Shown here: in pieces, positions 1-8,929 of the stretch
Layout of the letters: every line of letters begins with the position of its first letter
Position numbering within the stretch: position 1 is the first letter of the stretch
Assembly: GCF_900110215.1 (NCBI RefSeq)
Contig: NZ_FOCX01000004.1
Span: forward strand, 233,103 to 297,102
From: Halorientalis persicus
GTDB lineage: Archaea; Halobacteriota; Halobacteria; Halobacteriales; Haloarculaceae
Direction: 5' to 3'
Length of the DNA: 64,000 nt
Program-made: the position numbers and the translations under genes
Notes under the pieces: generated by a model
What the model was told of the DNA's origin: nothing
The model's database searches: none
The model's input: only the letters and a program-made list of their open reading frames with translations

Positions 1-782
1 ATGTCGTCCCCGATCGGTAGCGTCGTGGTCTCGTTGTCGTCCGTCGTGGTCTCGTTGTTGGGGGCCGTCGTCGTGTTGTCGTCCGTCGTGGTCGTGTTGT
101 TCGGGGTCGTGGTGTTGGTCGTCGGGGTATCGTCGTCCTCGTCCTCGTCCTCGTCATCGCCGTCATCGTCGTCATCGTCGTCGGGTGGCTGGATGACGAT
201 GTCAAGCACGTCCCTGTCGTCCCCGCCGTCCCCATCGTCGTCGGGTTCGTCGACGGAGACGAGTGCGCCGTCCATGATCGGCCATCCGGCGTCGGTGGCG
301 TAGGGCGGGTCGACCTCGCCGTCGCTGGTCACGAAGTCGAACGTCTCGTTGCCGTTCGAGTCCTCGTGGGCCATCGCGATCAACAGTGAGTCGCTCGCCA
401 GTTCGTCGTCGTCGAACTCCGCGCCCTCGACGTCGTACAGGTCCACCGTCACGTTCTCGTGCGTGCCGGGGTCGAGGTACTCGGAGACGCCGATAGTGCT
501 CCCGACGGCCTCCCCGTCGAGCAGGCTCCCGTCGTGGATCACCACGTAGCCACCGTCGGGGAGGCGAACCTGATCGACCGTGACCGTGTCGCCCTCGGTC
601 TCCTGATTCTCCACGGTGACGCCCGGATCCTCCGGGGGTGTCTGCTGTGCGACCTGCGCGTTCTGGGCCGCCGTGGGACCGCTCGTGCCGGCGTTGACCG
701 CCATCGCACCGGCCACGCCGAGGCCCAGCACGACGACGACCGCGACGGCTGTCGCCACTGTGCGCTCCGTTGTCTGTCTCAT
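1..782 (-). CDS. Secreted DUF7282-domain protein, partial (3' end beyond window)
   Basis: A reverse-strand frame opens with ATG at 782-780 and stays open to base 1, so the C-terminus lies outside the window. About 260 codons are visible. Residues 1-30 form an uncleaved or cleaved signal segment (MRQTTERTVATA followed by a run of Val, Leu, Gly and Ala). Residues about 55-175 match the haloarchaeal DUF7282 pattern (VDQVRLPDGGYVVIHD, GVSEYLDPG, a conserved DF near the end). After that comes an Asp/Glu run and a Thr/Asn/Asp-rich stalk (NTTTT, NETTT units) typical of glycosylated haloarchaeal surface proteins. A TATA-like TTTAATC on the reverse strand near 811-816 sits about 30 bases before the ATG. 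The next gene upstream (1051-3198) carries the same domain. Function unknown; an extracellular role is inferred. Alternative forward frames here are Ser-rich shadows of the acidic codons. Confidence 0.8.
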   Translation of the reverse strand, partial: MRQTTERTVATAVAVVVVLGLGVAGAMAVNAGTSGPTAAQNAQVAQQTPPEDPGVTVENQETEGDTVTVDQVRLPDGGYVVIHDGSLLDGEAVGSTIGVSEYLDPGTHENVTVDLYDVEGAEFDDDELASDSLLIAMAHEDSNGNETFDFVTSDGEVDPPYATDAGWPIMDGALVSVDEPDDDGDGGDDRDVLDIVIQPPDDDDDDDGDDEDEDEDDDTPTTNTTTPNNTTTTDDNTTTAPNNETTTDDNETTTLPIGDD

Positions 783-1050
783 GTCCGTCGGCAGGTCAAC
801 GAAGGCGTGATTAAATCGGCCCAACCGTTGCACGTGAGTCTCTGCCCGTCAACAACTGGAACCCGGTCTTACCGGACGGTAAGACCGCGTTTCCCCCGAG
901 CGTGACCCACGAAACTGCGGGGCCGACTGCTCCGCTGGCGGCACCGATCCGAGCCACAAACCGCGTTCGCGCCGACGAGTCCCGGACATCGACGGCCGCG
1001 CTGTCCGGAGTCGACGGGGCTGGTCGACGACCGAGACGGCCGCGGCGGCG

Positions 1051-3198
1051 TCACTCCTCGCTTTCGACTACGAGATTGCCGTCGTCGACGATGGCGTTAC
1101 CGTCTTCGTCGGCGTAGGGGCCGTCGGTGGATCCGTTGGTCGCGACGAAGTCGTACGCTTCGTCGTCGTCGGTGTCGCGGTGCGGCATCGCGTAGAGCGT
1201 CTGACCGACCGCCAGCCGATCCCGCTCGTACTCGACGCCAGGCACGTCGAAGAGTTCGATCTCCACGTCCTCGTACTCGCCGGGATCGAGGTATTCGGAG
1301 ACGCCGATCACGCTCCCGACCGCGTCCCCGTCGAGCAGTGACACGTTGTGGACGGCCACGTAGCCGCCCTCGGAGATGTCGACGCTATCGACCGTGACGG
1401 TCGTCCCGTTGCTCGCCTGATCTCCGAGGTCGACGGTCGCGGTCGCGTTGGACTCCTCGTCCTGTGGCGTCTCGGTCTCATCGTCCGCGGTCTCGTTCTC
1501 CTCGGTAGCCGGTTCTTCAGTCTCTTCTTCCGTTTCAGTGTCCGGCGCTACGGGTGCCGGCTCTTCAGTTTCCTCTGCGGTTGCTTCCTCGGTTTCCTCT
1601 GCGGTTGCTTCCTCGGTTGCTTCCTCGGTTTCCTCTGCGGTTGCTTCCTCGGTTGCTTCCTCGGTTTCCTCTGCGGTTGCTTCCTCGACGGTCACGGCCG
1701 CGTCGTCGAGCGTCGCGTTACCGTCTTCGTCGGTGTAGGGGCCGTCCGCCGCCCCGTCCGTGGCGACGAAGTCGTAGGTCTCGTTGTCGTTCGTGTCGAG
1801 GTGTGGCATCGCGATCAGTGTCCCGTTCCCGTCGAGCGTCTCGTTCTCGAAGTCGGCCCCTGGCACGTCGAAGAGTTCGACCTCCAGGTCCTCGTACTCG
1901 CCGGGGTCGAGGTATTCGGAGACGCCGATCACGCTTCCGACCGCGTCCCCGTCGAGCAGCGAGTCGTCGTGGATCGCGACGAACCCGCCCTCCTCGACGG
2001 ACACCGAATCGATCGTGACGGTGTCGTTGTCGACGGGCTGGTCGTCGAAGTCGATCGAGGCCTCGGGCGGTGCCGGCACGAGCTCGATGTCGGCGAAGGC
2101 ACCCTCGGTCACCGTGAAGACGCCGTGGGTGTAGTTCCCGGGATCGACCCCGCTAGAGTTCACGTCCAGCGAGACGGTCTCTTCCTCGCCCCCGTCGAGA
2201 TCGACGTCGGTGCTATCCGCGACCGCGCCGTCGAAGCGGAACGCGACGGTCTGGGTCGTCTCCGCCTCGTTGGGGTTCCGGACGGTCGCGTCGGCCGTCA
2301 CGGTCTCACCGACGGTCGCGTTCGCGGGCGCGTCCAGGTCCACCAGCTCGAACGACTCTTCGATGTCGATCGAGGCCAGTTGCCAGTCGCTCTCGGTGAA
2401 CACGCCGTGGCGGAACTCGCCCTCGCTGCGGTTCCGGAGGCCGCTGTCGACCGCGAAGCTGACGGTCGCTTCCTCGTCAGCCTCGGCGGTCACGTCCTGA
2501 TTCGCGACCAGTTGCCCGTCGAGGCGGAACTCCACCCGCTCGGTCGTCTCCGAGTCGCCCTGGTTCTCGACCGTGGCGGTGACGGTCAGCGTCTCACCGA
2601 CGACCGCGTCCGCGGGCGCGTCGAGTTCGGTCACTGCGAGCCCGTCGACCGCTGCCTCGTCGGTTTCATCGTCGTCCGCCTCTTCGTCAGGCGGGTCGGC
2701 GTCCTCCGCCGGTCCGGCCTCCTCGGGCGGACCGCCCTCGTCCTCTTGGTCTTCGGCGGTGACGGTCGCGCTGTCGACCACGGCCTCACCGTCGGTCGTG
2801 TACGGGCCGTCTTCCTCGCCGTCGGTCTCGACGAAGTCGAAGGCCTCGTCGCCGTCGGAGTCGAGGTGGGCCATCGCGACGAGGTCCTCCTCGTCCTCGA
2901 CGTCGTCGTCGAGTTCCACCGCGATGTCCGCCGACTCGCCGGATTCGAGGTACTCGGAGACGCCGACGACGTCACCCGCATCGCCGTCGTCGGATTCGTG
3001 AATCACCACGAACCCGCCCTCGGGGAGGGTGGCCGACTCGACCGTGACGGTGTCGTCGTCGACGGTTTGATCTGTGAACGATACGCTCGCTGTCTCCTGA
3101 GCCTGACTGCCGAGTGCCCCCGCGGGGAGGATTGCCGCTGCCCCTGCCGAGAGCGCGACGAAGCCGGCGATCAAGACTGCGTACTGTCGTGTATTCAT
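1051..3198 (-). CDS. Secreted multidomain protein: three DUF7282 and two CARDB-like domains
   Basis: A 715-residue protein. The start at 3198 (MNTRQYAVLIAG) is chosen over the longer frame from 3294 because a signal segment follows at once (residues 1-30, ending near GALGSQAQE). Order: DUF7282 at about 38-150; acidic linker; two CARDB-like beta-sandwiches at about 187-290 and 295-385 (VVGETLTVTATVENQG, VGETVTADATVRNPN); DUF7282 at about 390-505; a Glu/Thr/Ala repeat at about 505-555; and a third DUF7282 at about 600-715, ending in VVESEE. The second and third DUF7282 copies share the block GDAVGSVIGVSEYLDPGEY, which indicates internal duplication. No transmembrane anchor or PGF-CTERM motif is seen at the C-terminus, so it is probably released or held by partners. 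A reverse-strand TATA-like AGTTTATCC lies near 3232-3240. The biological role is unknown. Confidence 0.85.
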   Translation of the reverse strand: MNTRQYAVLIAGFVALSAGAAAILPAGALGSQAQETASVSFTDQTVDDDTVTVESATLPEGGFVVIHESDDGDAGDVVGVSEYLESGESADIAVELDDDVEDEEDLVAMAHLDSDGDEAFDFVETDGEEDGPYTTDGEAVVDSATVTAEDQEDEGGPPEEAGPAEDADPPDEEADDDETDEAAVDGLAVTELDAPADAVVGETLTVTATVENQGDSETTERVEFRLDGQLVANQDVTAEADEEATVSFAVDSGLRNRSEGEFRHGVFTESDWQLASIDIEESFELVDLDAPANATVGETVTADATVRNPNEAETTQTVAFRFDGAVADSTDVDLDGGEEETVSLDVNSSGVDPGNYTHGVFTVTEGAFADIELVPAPPEASIDFDDQPVDNDTVTIDSVSVEEGGFVAIHDDSLLDGDAVGSVIGVSEYLDPGEYEDLEVELFDVPGADFENETLDGNGTLIAMPHLDTNDNETYDFVATDGAADGPYTDEDGNATLDDAAVTVEEATAEETEEATEEATAEETEEATEEATAEETEEATAEETEEPAPVAPDTETEEETEEPATEENETADDETETPQDEESNATATVDLGDQASNGTTVTVDSVDISEGGYVAVHNVSLLDGDAVGSVIGVSEYLDPGEYEDVEIELFDVPGVEYERDRLAVGQTLYAMPHRDTDDDEAYDFVATNGSTDGPYADEDGNAIVDDGNLVVESEE
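1565..1692 (-). repeat. In-frame 36-bp tandem repeat (EEATAEETEEAT)
   Basis: Three copies plus a partial copy of a 12-residue unit, EEATAEETEEAT, lie inside the DUF7282/CARDB gene. On the forward strand they read as runs of 'cctctgcggttgcttcctcg'. The near-identical DNA suggests recent slippage expansion. It forms a flexible acidic linker before the last DUF7282 domain. Confidence 0.85.
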
Positions 3199-3464
3199 CG
3201 TCCTGCGACGGAACGAGTGGGGATTTAGGAGGATAAACTGGACAGTTACTTCAAGATATTTCACCGTAGAATTATGGACGTACGCTGACCCCAACGTGTC
3301 TAAGACGGGATTGTTCCGTCCCGTGGACCGCGAAACCGAATAGGGCTACCTTTCGAGCGAGAAATCTGGAATTTCGAGCCGCGCAACGGTCGGAAACGGC
3401 CCGCAGTCCGCCAGCATGGGGCCGTTTCGAAGCGGGTTTACCGCCGACGGACTTCCCGACGGAT

Positions 3465-4397
3465 ATGCACGTGACCTTTCTCGGGACCAGCGGGGCCGTT
3501 CCGACGACGATGCGCAACCCGAGCGCGGTGATGGTTCGACGGGAAGGGGAGCGCTTCCTCTTCGACGCCGGCGAGGGGACCCAGCGCCAGATGATGCGCT
3601 TTTCCACCGGCTTCGCCGTCTCCCACGTCTTCGTCTCCCACCTCCACGGCGACCACGTCCTCGGCCTCCCCGGCCTGATCCAGACCTGGGACTTCAACGA
3701 CCGGGAAGAGCCCGTGGCAATCCACACGCCGGCGGGCACCCGTCGCCGGATCCGGGACCTGATCACCGTGACCGGCAACGAACCGTCCTTTCCCGTCCGC
3801 GTCAACGAAGTCTCGCCCGGCGACGTGGCACTGGACGGCGGGGAGTTCGAGGTCCGGGCGTTCGAGACCGACCACCGGACCACGTCGGTCGGCTACGCCA
3901 TCGTCGAGGACGACCGGAAGGGCCGGTTCGACCGCGAGAAAGCCCAGCAGGAACTCGGTATCGAACCCGGCCCGAAGTACAGCAAGCTCCACAACGGCGA
4001 GTCGGTGGAACTCGACGACGGCACCGTCGTCCAGCCCGAACAGGTCGTCGGCCCGCCACGGCCGGGCCGGCGGGTCGTCTACACCGGCGACACCTGTCCC
4101 ACCGAGGGCGTCGTCGAAGCCGCCGAGGACGCGGACCTGTTGATCCACGACGCGACCTTCGCCGAGGACCGCCGGGAACGGGCGGGCCAGACCGGCCACG
4201 CGACGGCGAAACAGGCCGCCGAGATCGCCAACCGCGCGGGAGCCAAACGGCTGGCGCTGACCCACGTCTCGACGCGCTACGCCGGCCAGTCCGGCCGACT
4301 GGAGAAGGAGGCCTGCGAGGTGTTCGACGGCGAGGCCTTCCTCCCCGACGACGGCGACGAACTCGACGTGCCCTTCCCGGACACTGCCGGGGACTGA
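3465..4397 (+). CDS. rnz: Ribonuclease Z (tRNA 3' processing endonuclease)
   Basis: 310 residues, the usual length for the short archaeal RNase Z. It cleaves tRNA precursors just after the discriminator base, using a two-zinc metallo-beta-lactamase centre. The fold opens with MHVTFLGTSGAVPT; the zinc motif HLHGDH is at residues 59-64. Later blocks VVYTGDTCPT and LTHVSTRYA supply the remaining family motifs. A TATA-like GGTTTACC near 3433-3440 is about 28 bases before the ATG, which fits a leaderless transcript. The tRNA-Ala gene in this window lacks an encoded CCA, consistent with a need for RNase Z followed by CCA addition. The HIT gene follows after 30 bases, so co-transcription is likely. 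Confidence 0.95.
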   Translation: MHVTFLGTSGAVPTTMRNPSAVMVRREGERFLFDAGEGTQRQMMRFSTGFAVSHVFVSHLHGDHVLGLPGLIQTWDFNDREEPVAIHTPAGTRRRIRDLITVTGNEPSFPVRVNEVSPGDVALDGGEFEVRAFETDHRTTSVGYAIVEDDRKGRFDREKAQQELGIEPGPKYSKLHNGESVELDDGTVVQPEQVVGPPRPGRRVVYTGDTCPTEGVVEAAEDADLLIHDATFAEDRRERAGQTGHATAKQAAEIANRAGAKRLALTHVSTRYAGQSGRLEKEACEVFDGEAFLPDDGDELDVPFPDTAGD

Positions 4398-4427
4398 ACT
4401 TTTCACCTCGCCCGCCCCATCGCCGGT

Positions 4428-4844
4428 ATGCCCGACGACTGCCCGTTCTGTGCCATCGTCAGCGGCGACGCGCCGGCCAGCGTCGTCCACGAGACTGACG
4501 ACACGCTCGCGTTCATGGACATCGCGCCCGTCACGGTGGGGCACGCGCTGGTGATTCCGAAGATCCACTCGGCGGGGCTCGACGGACTGGACCACGACAC
4601 CGGCGGCCGACTGTTTCGGGTGGGCCAGGAGATCGCGGCGGCGCTGCGGGCGTCGGACGTGCCGACCGAGGGGATCAACCTCTTCCTGGCGGACGGCGCA
4701 GTCGCGGGCCAGGAGGTCTTTCACGTCCACCTGCACGTCATTCCCCGGACGGCCGACGACGACGTGACGCTCGGATTCGAGCGGTCCGAGCCCGGACGCG
4801 AACGGCTGGACGCCCTCGCCGACGCTGTCGCCGCGGAACTGTAG
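4428..4844 (+). CDS. HIT family protein (histidine triad hydrolase)
   Basis: 138 residues with a clear histidine triad, HVHLHVIPR, near residues 103-111. The N-terminal half is typical of HIT hydrolases (CPFCAIVSGDAPA, AFMDIAPVTVGHALVIPK). Such proteins hydrolyse nucleoside phosphoramidates or dinucleotide substrates; the exact substrate cannot be told from sequence. CPFC at residues 5-8 may bind a metal, as in several Hint-type members. It lies 30 bases after rnz and about 70 bases before the DUF460 gene, all on the same strand. Confidence 0.93.
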   Translation: MPDDCPFCAIVSGDAPASVVHETDDTLAFMDIAPVTVGHALVIPKIHSAGLDGLDHDTGGRLFRVGQEIAAALRASDVPTEGINLFLADGAVAGQEVFHVHLHVIPRTADDDVTLGFERSEPGRERLDALADAVAAEL

Positions 4845-4913
4845 ATCGCCGGAGCGAGCGAGAGCGACCCGGCACGAAGTTTATGCCGCGCAGGTCCCTA
4901 GCCCGTGGTAGTC

Positions 4914-6890
4914 GTGAACGCCCGTACGAGCGCGCTCGATGCAGTCGTCTTCGGGGTGGACATTCAGAGCGGTGACGTACGCGGGTCGGCACCGTCGTAC
5001 GCACTGGTCGTCTTCGACGGCGAGTCCGTGAGCCGAGACGTGGTCTCCCGCCGGAAACTCCGCCGGCTGATCGACGACCGGGAGCCGGCCATCGTCGCGA
5101 CGGACAACACGTACGAACTCGCAGAGGACAAGGACGCCCTGATCCACTTTCTGGGCGAACTTCCCGACGAGACGACACTCGTCCAGGTCACGGGGGCGGA
5201 GCGCCCGGAACCGCTCTCGCGGGTCGCCGGCCGGCACAACGTCCCATACGGCAAGGATCCGATGAAGGAAGCCGAAGCCGCGGCACGACTCGCCGCGATG
5301 AACGTCGGGCAGGAAGTCTCGGCCTTCACGAACACCACCCGTGTGAAGGTCGCTCGCGGGCGCTCGACCGGCAAGGGCGGCTGGTCGGAGGACCGCTACA
5401 CCCGCCGCATCCACGGCGCAGTCAAGAAACGGACCCGCGAGGTCGAGTCCGAACTCGACGAGGCCGGGCTCGACTACGACCGGGACGCGACCGAGAAGTA
5501 CGGCGGGTTCTCGAACGCGGTCTTCGAGGTCGAGGGGCGGCCGACCGACATTCCCGTCTCGGCACACCGCTCGGGCGACGTGCGGGTCGAAATCGAGCGC
5601 GAGCGCCGCGACGGCATCGAGTTCCAGCCGCTGGTCAAGCGACGGGATCACGTCATCGTCGGCATCGATCCCGGGACGACGACCGCGGCGGCCGTCGTCG
5701 ACGTGCACGGCGACGTACTGGACGTGTTCAGCACCCGGACTGCCGACACCGCGGACGTGATCGAGTGGATCATCGAGCGCGGCCGGCCCATCGTCGTCGC
5801 CGCCGACGTGGAGCCGATGCCCGAGACCGTCGAGAAGATCCGGCGGAGCTTCGAGGCGGCCGCGTGGGTGCCCGCCAGCGACCTCCCGGTCGACGAGAAG
5901 AAACACCGCACCCGCGAGGAGGGGTACGACGACGACCACCAGCGCGACGCCCTGGCGGCGGCGCTGTCGGCGTTCGACGCTCACGAGGGCCAGTTCGAGC
6001 GGATCGCCGAGAAGGTGCCGCCCCAGTTCGACCTCGGGGAGGTGCTGGCCCGCGTCGTCGCCGGCGAGGAATCCGTCGAGGCCGTGATCTCGGAGCTGGA
6101 ACGCGATCCCGAAGAGGACGAGGAGACGACCGAGCACACGCCCCGGGAACTCACCGCCGAGGAGAAAAAGATCAAGCGACTCGAAGCGCGGGTCGACAGG
6201 CTAGAGGACCACAACGAGGACCTGAAAGACACCATCGCGCGCAAGGACGAGCGGATCGAGGAGTACGAGCAGGAGCTCTCGGAGGCCCGCCGCGAGGAAC
6301 GCCGCGAGGCTCGCGAGCGGCGGGAGATCACCCGCCTCGAACGGGAGAACGAACGGCTCGAACGGGAACTCGACGCGGAGCGCGAGCGGGTCGACGACCT
6401 GGAGACCAAACTCGAACGGCTGAAGTCGCTGTGGAAACTCGACCACTCGAACTTCGCGGATGTCTCGGAGAAACAGGCCGATCTCGTCCCGGTGAAGGTC
6501 ATCGAGGAGTTCACCAGAGACGCCATCGAGCACGCCGACGAGGCCTTCGGACTCGCCGAGGGTGACGTGCTCTACCTGCGAGACGGGAGCGGTGCCGGGC
6601 GGTCGACCGCTCAGCGACTCACGGACGTGAACCCGCGTGTGGTCCTGCGGGACGGCGGCCAGCTCTCCGAGGCCGCCGACGACCTGCTCTTCGAACACGA
6701 CGTGCCGGTCGGCCCCGCAGAGGACGTGCGGATTCAGGAGGTCGACGAACTCGCGGTGGCTCGCGAAAGCGAGGTCGAGACCGTGATCGACGACTGGGAG
6801 GACCGGGCCGAGGAACGCGAGAAACAGAACAACGAGCAGATGGTGGATCGACTGATCAGCGAACACCGGGCCGACCGCCCGGAGAGCTAG
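4914..6890 (+). CDS. DUF460 protein: predicted RNase H-fold nuclease with long coiled coil
   Basis: 658 residues from GTG at 4914 (NARTSALDAVVFGVDIQSG); an in-frame GTG at 4905 would add three residues. The first part is the archaeal DUF460 (COG2433) domain. Around residue 246 comes VGIDPGTTTAAAVVDVHG, the glycine-rich first strand of an RNase H/RuvC-like fold. DDHQRDALAAALSAF follows near 345, giving late acidic residues as in that fold. Residues about 400-520 are a continuous charged coiled coil rich in Glu and Arg. A C-terminal domain ends in a basic/acidic tail. The family is suspected of nucleic-acid cleavage or repair, but no activity is shown here. The stop overlaps the convergent small membrane-protein gene by four bases. 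Confidence 0.85.
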   Translation: MNARTSALDAVVFGVDIQSGDVRGSAPSYALVVFDGESVSRDVVSRRKLRRLIDDREPAIVATDNTYELAEDKDALIHFLGELPDETTLVQVTGAERPEPLSRVAGRHNVPYGKDPMKEAEAAARLAAMNVGQEVSAFTNTTRVKVARGRSTGKGGWSEDRYTRRIHGAVKKRTREVESELDEAGLDYDRDATEKYGGFSNAVFEVEGRPTDIPVSAHRSGDVRVEIERERRDGIEFQPLVKRRDHVIVGIDPGTTTAAAVVDVHGDVLDVFSTRTADTADVIEWIIERGRPIVVAADVEPMPETVEKIRRSFEAAAWVPASDLPVDEKKHRTREEGYDDDHQRDALAAALSAFDAHEGQFERIAEKVPPQFDLGEVLARVVAGEESVEAVISELERDPEEDEETTEHTPRELTAEEKKIKRLEARVDRLEDHNEDLKDTIARKDERIEEYEQELSEARREERREARERREITRLERENERLERELDAERERVDDLETKLERLKSLWKLDHSNFADVSEKQADLVPVKVIEEFTRDAIEHADEAFGLAEGDVLYLRDGSGAGRSTAQRLTDVNPRVVLRDGGQLSEAADDLLFEHDVPVGPAEDVRIQEVDELAVARESEVETVIDDWEDRAEEREKQNNEQMVDRLISEHRADRPES

Positions 6891-7081
6891 GTCACGTCAC
6901 CCATTCCCATCCCGAGCGTGCCCAGTATCGTCGTCACGAACCCGTAGGCGACCAGCAACAGTCCGGCGATCACGAAACAGATGCCAGCCGCGATGAGGGG
7001 GTTCTCTATCGCAACGACGCCGATCCCACCGAGCAGGAGGACCAGCCCCAGAACTCCTGCCGTCCCAATCTTGTCCAGCAT
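6887..7081 (-). CDS. Small two-helix membrane protein
   Basis: 64 residues starting MLDKIGTAGVLGLVLLLGG at 7081. The upstream extension to 7177 looks non-coding and lacks a membrane-protein character. Two hydrophobic segments are seen at about residues 5-25 and 27-50, separated by a short polar IENP turn. The C-terminal GMGMGDVT is small and glycine-rich. It resembles short haloarchaeal membrane proteins of the DUF7470 type, though that match is from memory. Convergent with the DUF460 gene, overlapping its stop by four bases. Function unknown. Confidence 0.75.
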   Translation of the reverse strand: MLDKIGTAGVLGLVLLLGGIGVVAIENPLIAAGICFVIAGLLLVAYGFVTTILGTLGMGMGDVT

Positions 7082-7183
7082 ACACTCCCCTCCCGTCTCG
7101 GATAGCTTAAAAACGGTGACTCGACACGAGAGGGCCGGTACCGTCGGCTGTAACGGAGATCTCAGCGACGGGAACACGACACA

Positions 7184-7220
7184 GGTTTATAATTAAATCA
7201 GACAGAAAAATTTTAAGCAA
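7184..7220 (+). promoter_or_regulatory. AT-rich promoter region before the repeat-tailed secreted protein
   Basis: TTTATAATTAAA at 7185-7196 and TTTTAA at 7211-7216 are the strongest TATA-like elements in this GC-rich stretch. Either could serve the gene starting at 7237 or 7246; the second is better placed for a short leader. Confidence 0.5.
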
Positions 7221-7245
7221 AAAATATAGAAATTAAGTGAACACT

Positions 7246-8889
7246 ATGGGGGAGATACGAATCGCAGCAGTAGTCGCCACCCTTGCACTCGGTATCGCAG
7301 CTGTGGGGGTTGCGGGTGCAGTCGGTGGCGACACCGTGACAGCAGCCGGCGCGGTTGACGCGTCGCTCGGGACGGTACAGACGAACACGACCGATGGGAC
7401 GACGAACACCACCGATACGACGAACGGCACGGACTCGACGGACACGACGAACGAGACTGCGACGGGGACTGTCGCGGGGACGGTGACCGACGAGGGTGGC
7501 TCGGCGGTGGCGGACGCGACCGTCACGGTCGGATCGGCGACGACGACCAACGCGACCGGGGAGTACGCGGTCACGGTACCGACCGGGACGGACACGCTCG
7601 CGGTGTCGGTCGCCGGCGAGCAGGTCGCCACGCGGTCGGTGAACGTGACGGCGAACGCGACGACGGCCGTCGACCTGACCGTCGCGGTGACCGCGACGAT
7701 CAAGGGGCGGGTGACCGACAGCGACGGCCAGCCGATCAGTCCGGTGCTCGTCGAACTGCGCGAACCCGGCAGGTTCGAGGACATGGCCCAGTTCCCGACC
7801 GAGTACGTGGCGCGGACGCAACCGGACACCGACGGGTACTATCAGCTCGCCGCCGACCCGGGCGAATACGACCTCGGTGCCGGGAGCGTCGAGTACGAGA
7901 TCGAGGTAACGTCCGTCTCGCTCTCGCCGGGTGCGACGCTGACCCGGAACTTCACGATCGAACGGGCTGACGGGGGAATCGCCGGGACGGTCACCGACGA
8001 GAGCGGGACGCCGATCCCGAACGCGACCGTGACGACGCTGAACGGCACGGCGTCGGCCGCGACCGATACCGACGGTGCCTTCGATCTCACGATCGCCGAA
8101 GGCTCGTACACGGTGGTCGCCGACGCCGACGGCTACCAGCCGACCACCAGCGAGGTCGCCGTGCAGGCGGGCCAGACCACGGAGACCGACCTCTCGCTCA
8201 CCGCACGGAACGCCTCGGCGTCGCCACTCGGGGTTGCAATCGCCGACACGTCCGATCCGGTCGCGCCGGGCGGGACGGTCGCCGTCGACGCGTCGCTGAC
8301 CAACCGGCGCGACGAGACGGTCAGCCAGACCGTGGCGCTCGTCGTCGACGGCGAGACCGTCGACGACACGTTCGCCTCGGTGGCCGCCGGTGCGAGCGAG
8401 TCGGTCACGCTCGTCTGGACGGCGAGCGCCGACGCCGACGGGAGTTACACGGCGACGGTGCAAAGCGGCGACGCGGCCGCGTCGACCGTCCTCACCGTCG
8501 ATCCGTCGCTGAACACGTCCGACGGTAGCGGGACCGACGACGGGGCCACCAACGGCGGCACCGACGACACCGGCGGTGCCGACCCGACGTTCGGGACTGG
8601 CAACGACTCCAGTGGCGACCTGTTCGAGGGGATCGGGAAGGACTCGGCCGACGCAAACCTGTCGTTCGAGGGGATCGGGAACGACACTGACCCGACGTTC
8701 GATGGCGTCAACACGAGCGATTCGGACGCGCCGACGTTCGAGTTCGACACCGGCTCCGATGGCCCGGATTTCGACTTCGAGACCGGATCGGACGCGCCGA
8801 CGTTCGACTTCGGCACCGACAGCGGGGGGCCGGATTTCGACTTCGAGGCCGGATCGGACGCGCCGGCGTTCGAGTTCCCGTCGGACTAG
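7246..8889 (+). CDS. Secreted protein with carboxypeptidase-regulatory-like domains, CARDB-like domain and Phe/Asp repeat tail
   Basis: 547 residues from ATG 7246 (MGEIRIAAVVATLALG); GTG at 7237 is an alternative adding three residues. Residues 1-30 are a signal segment. A Thr/Asn-rich stalk follows. Next come three carboxypeptidase-D regulatory-like (CnaB-like) beta-sandwiches, around 75-145, 150-240 and 245-320; the first and third begin GTVAGTVTDEGG and GIAGTVTDESGTP. A CARDB-like domain spans about 330-415. The last 130 residues hold repeats such as FEGIG, PTFEFDTGSDGPDFDFE and PTFDFGTDSGGPDFDFEAG, ending AFEFPSD. No membrane anchor is seen. The tail resembles the N-terminal repeat of the secreted protein at 42619-44373. 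Likely cell-surface or secreted; role unknown. Confidence 0.85.
   Translation: MGEIRIAAVVATLALGIAAVGVAGAVGGDTVTAAGAVDASLGTVQTNTTDGTTNTTDTTNGTDSTDTTNETATGTVAGTVTDEGGSAVADATVTVGSATTTNATGEYAVTVPTGTDTLAVSVAGEQVATRSVNVTANATTAVDLTVAVTATIKGRVTDSDGQPISPVLVELREPGRFEDMAQFPTEYVARTQPDTDGYYQLAADPGEYDLGAGSVEYEIEVTSVSLSPGATLTRNFTIERADGGIAGTVTDESGTPIPNATVTTLNGTASAATDTDGAFDLTIAEGSYTVVADADGYQPTTSEVAVQAGQTTETDLSLTARNASASPLGVAIADTSDPVAPGGTVAVDASLTNRRDETVSQTVALVVDGETVDDTFASVAAGASESVTLVWTASADADGSYTATVQSGDAAASTVLTVDPSLNTSDGSGTDDGATNGGTDDTGGADPTFGTGNDSSGDLFEGIGKDSADANLSFEGIGNDTDPTFDGVNTSDSDAPTFEFDTGSDGPDFDFETGSDAPTFDFGTDSGGPDFDFEAGSDAPAFEFPSD
8620..8886 (+). repeat. Degenerate Phe/Asp/Gly-rich coding repeat
   Basis: The C-terminal tail repeats FEGIG..D units and then aromatic-acidic units (F-E/D-F-D/E-x-G-S-D-x-P). 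At DNA level 'cggatttcgacttcgag' occurs twice (from 8763 and 8831) and 'ggatcggacgcgcc' recurs. It is probably disordered and very acidic. Confidence 0.7.
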
Positions 8890-8910
8890 CCGGACTCCCG
8901 TTTTTGCGAG
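8890..8910 (+). terminator. Short T-tract terminator after the secreted protein gene
   Basis: CGTTTTTGC lies about 10 bases after the stop codon, in the gap between this gene and the convergent alcohol dehydrogenase gene. Archaeal termination often uses such T runs. Confidence 0.4.
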
Positions 8911-8929
8911 AAAGTGGTCGGAAAAGCCG

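Noticed and set aside
783..1050. Possible gene between the two DUF7282 genes
   Set aside because: Frames here are short and lack a plausible start and composition; only a promoter-like TTTAATC was seen.
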